7,915 nucleotides of DNA from Phil1 sp964600045 (GTDB taxonomy: Bacteria; Bacillota; Clostridia; Christensenellales; CAG-138): assembly GCA_964600045.1 (NCBI GenBank), contig CAZRHS010000061.1, forward strand, positions 1 through 7,915. Reading direction: 5' to 3'. Under the pieces are notes generated by a model. That model saw nothing but the letters and a program-made list of their open reading frames with translations, was not told the DNA's origin and did not search any database. Made by a program: the position numbers and the translations under genes. The first letter of the stretch is position 1. The number at the start of each line of letters is the position of its first letter. Shown piece by piece: positions 5,034 through 7,915 of this stretch.

Positions 5034-7670
5034 ATGGCGAAAAAGTACGTCTACCAGTTCACAGAGGGCAACGCCAAAATGCGTGACCTGCTGGGCGGTA
5101 AGGGCGCCAATCTGGCGGAAATGACCAATATCGGTCTTCCTGTTCCCCAGGGCTTTACGATCTCTACCGAGGCCTGCACCAAGTATTACGAGGACGGCCG
5201 CAAAATTAATGACGAGATCCAGGCCGAGATTATGGAAAACATCATCAAGATGGAAGCTGTTACCGGCAAGAAGTTCGGCGACAAGGAGAACCCGCTGCTG
5301 GTCTCCGTTCGCTCCGGTGCCCGCGCGTCCATGCCCGGCATGATGGATACCATACTGAACCTTGGTCTTAACGAAGAAGTTGTTGACATAATAGCTGCCA
5401 AGAGCGGCAATCCCCGCTGGGCTTGGGACTGCTACAGAAGGTTTATTCAGATGTTCTCCGACGTTGTTATGGAAGTCGGCAAGAAGTATTTTGAAAAGCT
5501 TATAGATGCCATGAAGGAGCGCAAGGGCGTTACCAGCGACCTGGATCTGGACGCCAACGACCTGCATGAGCTGGCCGATCAGTTTAAGGCCGAATACAAG
5601 AAGCAGATCGGTTCCGATTTCCCCACCGATCCCAAGGTACAGCTTTTTGAGGCTATCAAGGCCGTATTCCGCAGCTGGGATAACCCCCGCGCGAACGTAT
5701 ACCGCATGGACCACGACATTCCCTATTCCTGGGGTACTGCCGTTAACGTGCAGATGATGGCCTTCGGCAACATGGGCGATGACTGCGGCACCGGCGTTGC
5801 GTTCACCCGCTCCCCGGCTACCGGCGACAAGGGTCTGTTCGGCGAATTCCTCACCAACGCACAGGGCGAGGACGTTGTTGCCGGCGTACGTACCCCCATG
5901 CCCATAAGCGAGATGGAGCAGAAGTTCCCCGAGGCGTTTGAGCAGTTTGTAAACGTATGCAAGACCCTGGAGAACCATTATCATGATATGCAGGACATGG
6001 AGTTCACCGTTGAGCACGGCAAGCTTTACATGCTGCAGACCCGTAACGGCAAGCGTACCGCTGCCGCCGCCATAAAGATCGCCTGCGACCTGATTGACGA
6101 GGGTATGATAACCGAAGAAGAAGCCCTTATGCAGATAGACGCCAAGTCCCTTGACATGCTGCTGCATCCCCAGTTTGATCCCGCCGCCCTTAAGGCCGCC
6201 AAGCCCGTAGGCAAGGCCATAGCCGCCAGCCCCGGAGCCGCCGCCGGCACCATCGTGTTCACCGCGGAAGACGCCGTTGAGCATGGCAAGAAGGGCGAGA
6301 AGGTAGTTCTGGTTCGCCTTGAGACCAGCCCCGAGGACATCGAGGGCATGAAGTACTCCCAGGGCATCCTGACCGTTCGCGGCGGACAGACCTCCCACGC
6401 GGCGGTTGTTGCTCGCGGTATGGGTACCTGCTGCGTATCCGGCTGCGGCGAGATAAAGATGGACGAGGAGAACAAGAAGTTCACCCTTGCCGGCAAGACC
6501 TATCACGAGGGCGACGCTCTCAGCCTTGACGGCTCCACCGGCTGCATCTACGATGTAATAATCCCCACCATCCCCGCCGATCCCAACAGCGGCTATTTCG
6601 GACGCATCATGGACATGGCGAACAAGCACAAGAGGCTTGCCGTTCGTACCAACGCGGATAACCCGCATGATGCCGCCGTCGCCGTAAGCTTTGGCGCCGA
6701 GGGTATCGGCCTTTGCCGTACCGAGCACATGTTCTTTGACGAGGATCGTATCCCCGCCGTGCGCGAGATGATAGTATCCAAAACCGAGGAATCCCGCCGC
6801 AAGGCTCTCGATAAGCTGCTGCCCATGCAGAGGAGCGACTTTGAGGGCATTTACAAGGCCATGGGCGGACGTCCGGTTACCATCCGCTTCCTTGATCCAC
6901 CGCTTCATGAGTTCCTGCCCCACAAGGACGAGGAGATCGCTGATCTGGCCAAGGAAATGGGCCTGACCTTTGAAGAGCTTAAGGCTACCGTAGCCAGCCT
7001 GCACGAGTTCAACCCCATGATGGGTCACCGCGGCTGCCGTCTGTGCGTAACCTATCCCGAAATCGCCGAAATGCAGACCCGCGCCGTTATCGAGGCCGCC
7101 ATCAACGTGCGCCGCGAGACCGGGCTTGACATTATCCCCGAGATAATGATCCCCCTGGTAGGCGAGGTTAAGGAGCTTGCGTATGTTAAGAGCTTCGTAG
7201 TGAACACCGCCAAGAAGGTTATGGAAGAGAACAACACCGAGTTCAAGTTCCTCGTAGGCACCATGATAGAGATTCCCCGCGCGGCCCTTACCGCCGACGA
7301 AATCGCCAAGGAAGCCGAGTTCTTCTCCTTCGGTACCAACGACCTGACCCAGATGACGTTCGGCTTCAGCCGTGACGACGCGGGCAAGTTCCTCAGCTCT
7401 TACTACGAGAAGAAGATATACGAGTCCGATCCCTTCGCGCGTCTTGACCAGATCGGTGTTGGCAAGCTTGTTGCCATGGCCGCTAAGCTGGGCCGCGAGA
7501 CCCGTCCCGATATCCATCTTGGTATCTGCGGCGAGCACGGCGGCGATCCTTCCAGCATAGAGTTCTGCGATCGCGTTGGTCTGGACTATGTTTCCTGCTC
7601 ACCGTTCCGCGTGCCTATAGCTCGCCTTGCCGCGGCTCAGGCCAATATACAGCACAAGAACAACAAATAA
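5034..7670 (+). CDS. ppdK: Pyruvate, phosphate dikinase
   Basis: An 878-residue cytosolic enzyme that interconverts ATP, phosphate and pyruvate with AMP, pyrophosphate and phosphoenolpyruvate. In anaerobes it often runs in the glycolytic direction with PPi, or supplies PEP for gluconeogenesis. The N-terminal ATP-grasp half carries GGKGANLAEM (21-30) and SVRSGARASMPGMMDT. The central swivelling domain carries the phosphohistidine His455 in TSHAAVVARGMG. The C-terminal PEP/pyruvate barrel carries CRTEHMFF (Arg562), GTMIEIPRAA, FGTNDLTQM and GICGEHGGDPSS (catalytic Cys832). All key residues are present. The length and alignment follow the Clostridium symbiosum enzyme, recalled from memory (His455 and Cys831 there). 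The residue three before the catalytic His is Gln rather than the common Met. No regulatory-protein gene is adjacent. It is a single-gene unit, with its own promoter upstream and a terminator 26 bases after the stop. Confidence 0.98.
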   Translation: MAKKYVYQFTEGNAKMRDLLGGKGANLAEMTNIGLPVPQGFTISTEACTKYYEDGRKINDEIQAEIMENIIKMEAVTGKKFGDKENPLLVSVRSGARASMPGMMDTILNLGLNEEVVDIIAAKSGNPRWAWDCYRRFIQMFSDVVMEVGKKYFEKLIDAMKERKGVTSDLDLDANDLHELADQFKAEYKKQIGSDFPTDPKVQLFEAIKAVFRSWDNPRANVYRMDHDIPYSWGTAVNVQMMAFGNMGDDCGTGVAFTRSPATGDKGLFGEFLTNAQGEDVVAGVRTPMPISEMEQKFPEAFEQFVNVCKTLENHYHDMQDMEFTVEHGKLYMLQTRNGKRTAAAAIKIACDLIDEGMITEEEALMQIDAKSLDMLLHPQFDPAALKAAKPVGKAIAASPGAAAGTIVFTAEDAVEHGKKGEKVVLVRLETSPEDIEGMKYSQGILTVRGGQTSHAAVVARGMGTCCVSGCGEIKMDEENKKFTLAGKTYHEGDALSLDGSTGCIYDVIIPTIPADPNSGYFGRIMDMANKHKRLAVRTNADNPHDAAVAVSFGAEGIGLCRTEHMFFDEDRIPAVREMIVSKTEESRRKALDKLLPMQRSDFEGIYKAMGGRPVTIRFLDPPLHEFLPHKDEEIADLAKEMGLTFEELKATVASLHEFNPMMGHRGCRLCVTYPEIAEMQTRAVIEAAINVRRETGLDIIPEIMIPLVGEVKELAYVKSFVVNTAKKVMEENNTEFKFLVGTMIEIPRAALTADEIAKEAEFFSFGTNDLTQMTFGFSRDDAGKFLSSYYEKKIYESDPFARLDQIGVGKLVAMAAKLGRETRPDIHLGICGEHGGDPSSIEFCDRVGLDYVSCSPFRVPIARLAAAQANIQHKNNK

Positions 7671-7696
7671 GCTTAAATTAAGCTAAAATAACTCAA

Positions 7697-7724
7697 GGGC
7701 CTCCCAAACCGGGAGGTCCTTTTT
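7697..7724 (+). terminator. Intrinsic terminator of ppdK
   Basis: GGGCCTCCC (7697-7705) pairs with GGGAGGTCC (7711-7719) around AAACC: nine pairs, one of them G-T, extended by two A-T pairs. Five T residues follow (7720-7724). It begins 26 bases after the ppdK stop. Confidence 0.93.
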
Positions 7725-7829
7725 GGTGCGAATGAATGAAGCGATGTTGGGGGGTATGATTTGCGTAATTCTGAGTATTGCTAAAGTAATGATTGGTAGA
7801 GTAGATAAGAAGGTGAAGCGTTCTTCTTG

Positions 7830-7915
7830 AACTCCCTCAGTCAAACCTTCGGTTTGCCAGCTCCCCGGCTTCGCCGGGCCACTCGGGTTGGAACATGGTC
7901 GCCTTGTTCGCTGCC
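7830..7915 (-). repeat. Composite intergenic repeat, unit C, running off the window end
   Basis: Read on the minus strand it has the same plan as units A and B: a hairpin CCCGGC-GAA-GCCGGG (7864-7878), GAGCTGG, a hairpin CAAACC-GAA-GGTTTG (7842-7856), then ACTGAGGGAGTT (7830-7841). Read on the plus strand it starts ACTCCCTC like unit D and continues into the 30-mer (7886-7915) identical to 2538-2567. It therefore links the two repeat types. The element is probably longer than the window shows. The 105 bases between the ppdK terminator and this unit (7725-7829) hold nothing I recognise. Confidence 0.75.

Noticed and set aside
5031..7538. An 835-codon open frame on the minus strand opposite ppdK
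   Set aside because: It is the complement of a strongly biased, unmistakable ppdK gene; the translation is Gly/Leu/Val-rich without domains and has no ribosome site. Long antisense frames arise from the codon bias of the sense gene.

Overview
The window looks like a chromosomal segment of an anaerobic Clostridia-type Firmicute (Bacillota). The support is a pyruvate, phosphate dikinase that can be recalled as co-linear with the Clostridium symbiosum enzyme (catalytic His at the same residue, 455), an RqcP/YabO-type S4 protein, a fused IspDF, a DUF5685-type protein and strong GGAGG ribosome sites. No species can be named from sequence alone. I see no rRNA, tRNA, CRISPR array, transposase or phage gene.

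Layout. (1) 1-2120, minus strand: a compact operon transcribed rqcP -> ispDF -> a six-helix membrane protein of unknown function. rqcP and ispDF share an ATGA stop/start overlap, and 24 bases separate ispDF from the membrane gene. It combines rescue of stalled ribosomes with two steps of MEP-pathway isoprenoid synthesis. (2) 2121-2714: about 590 bases without a believable gene. It holds the likely rqcP promoter, three hairpin-rich repeat units, a degenerate 33-base duplication and a GC-rich terminator-like hairpin. (3) 2715-4747, minus strand: a tightly coupled three-gene operon running DUF5685-type protein -> J-domain/TPR-like protein with a ten-cysteine tail -> small membrane protein. The first two genes overlap by 17 bases, and the third gene's ribosome site overlaps the second gene's stop codon. 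(4) 4748-5033: a divergent intergenic region with a strong promoter on each strand and a 16-base palindrome between them. (5) 5034-7670, plus strand: ppdK as a single-gene unit with its own promoter and a strong intrinsic terminator. (6) 7725-7915: about 105 bases with nothing recognisable, then another copy of the hairpin-rich repeat that runs off the window end and shares an exact 30-base stretch with the unit at 2499-2567.

Most interesting points. The DUF5685-type gene has an extended -10 promoter placed so that transcription should start on the A of its ATG, which predicts a leaderless mRNA. Its protein carries two aspartate clusters spaced like those of squalene/phytoene-type class I prenyl synthases, while two MEP-pathway activities are encoded as IspDF nearby; this is a testable guess about an uncharacterised family. 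The intergenic repeats keep their flanks but exchange their hairpin arms while preserving pairing, which points to selection on structure.
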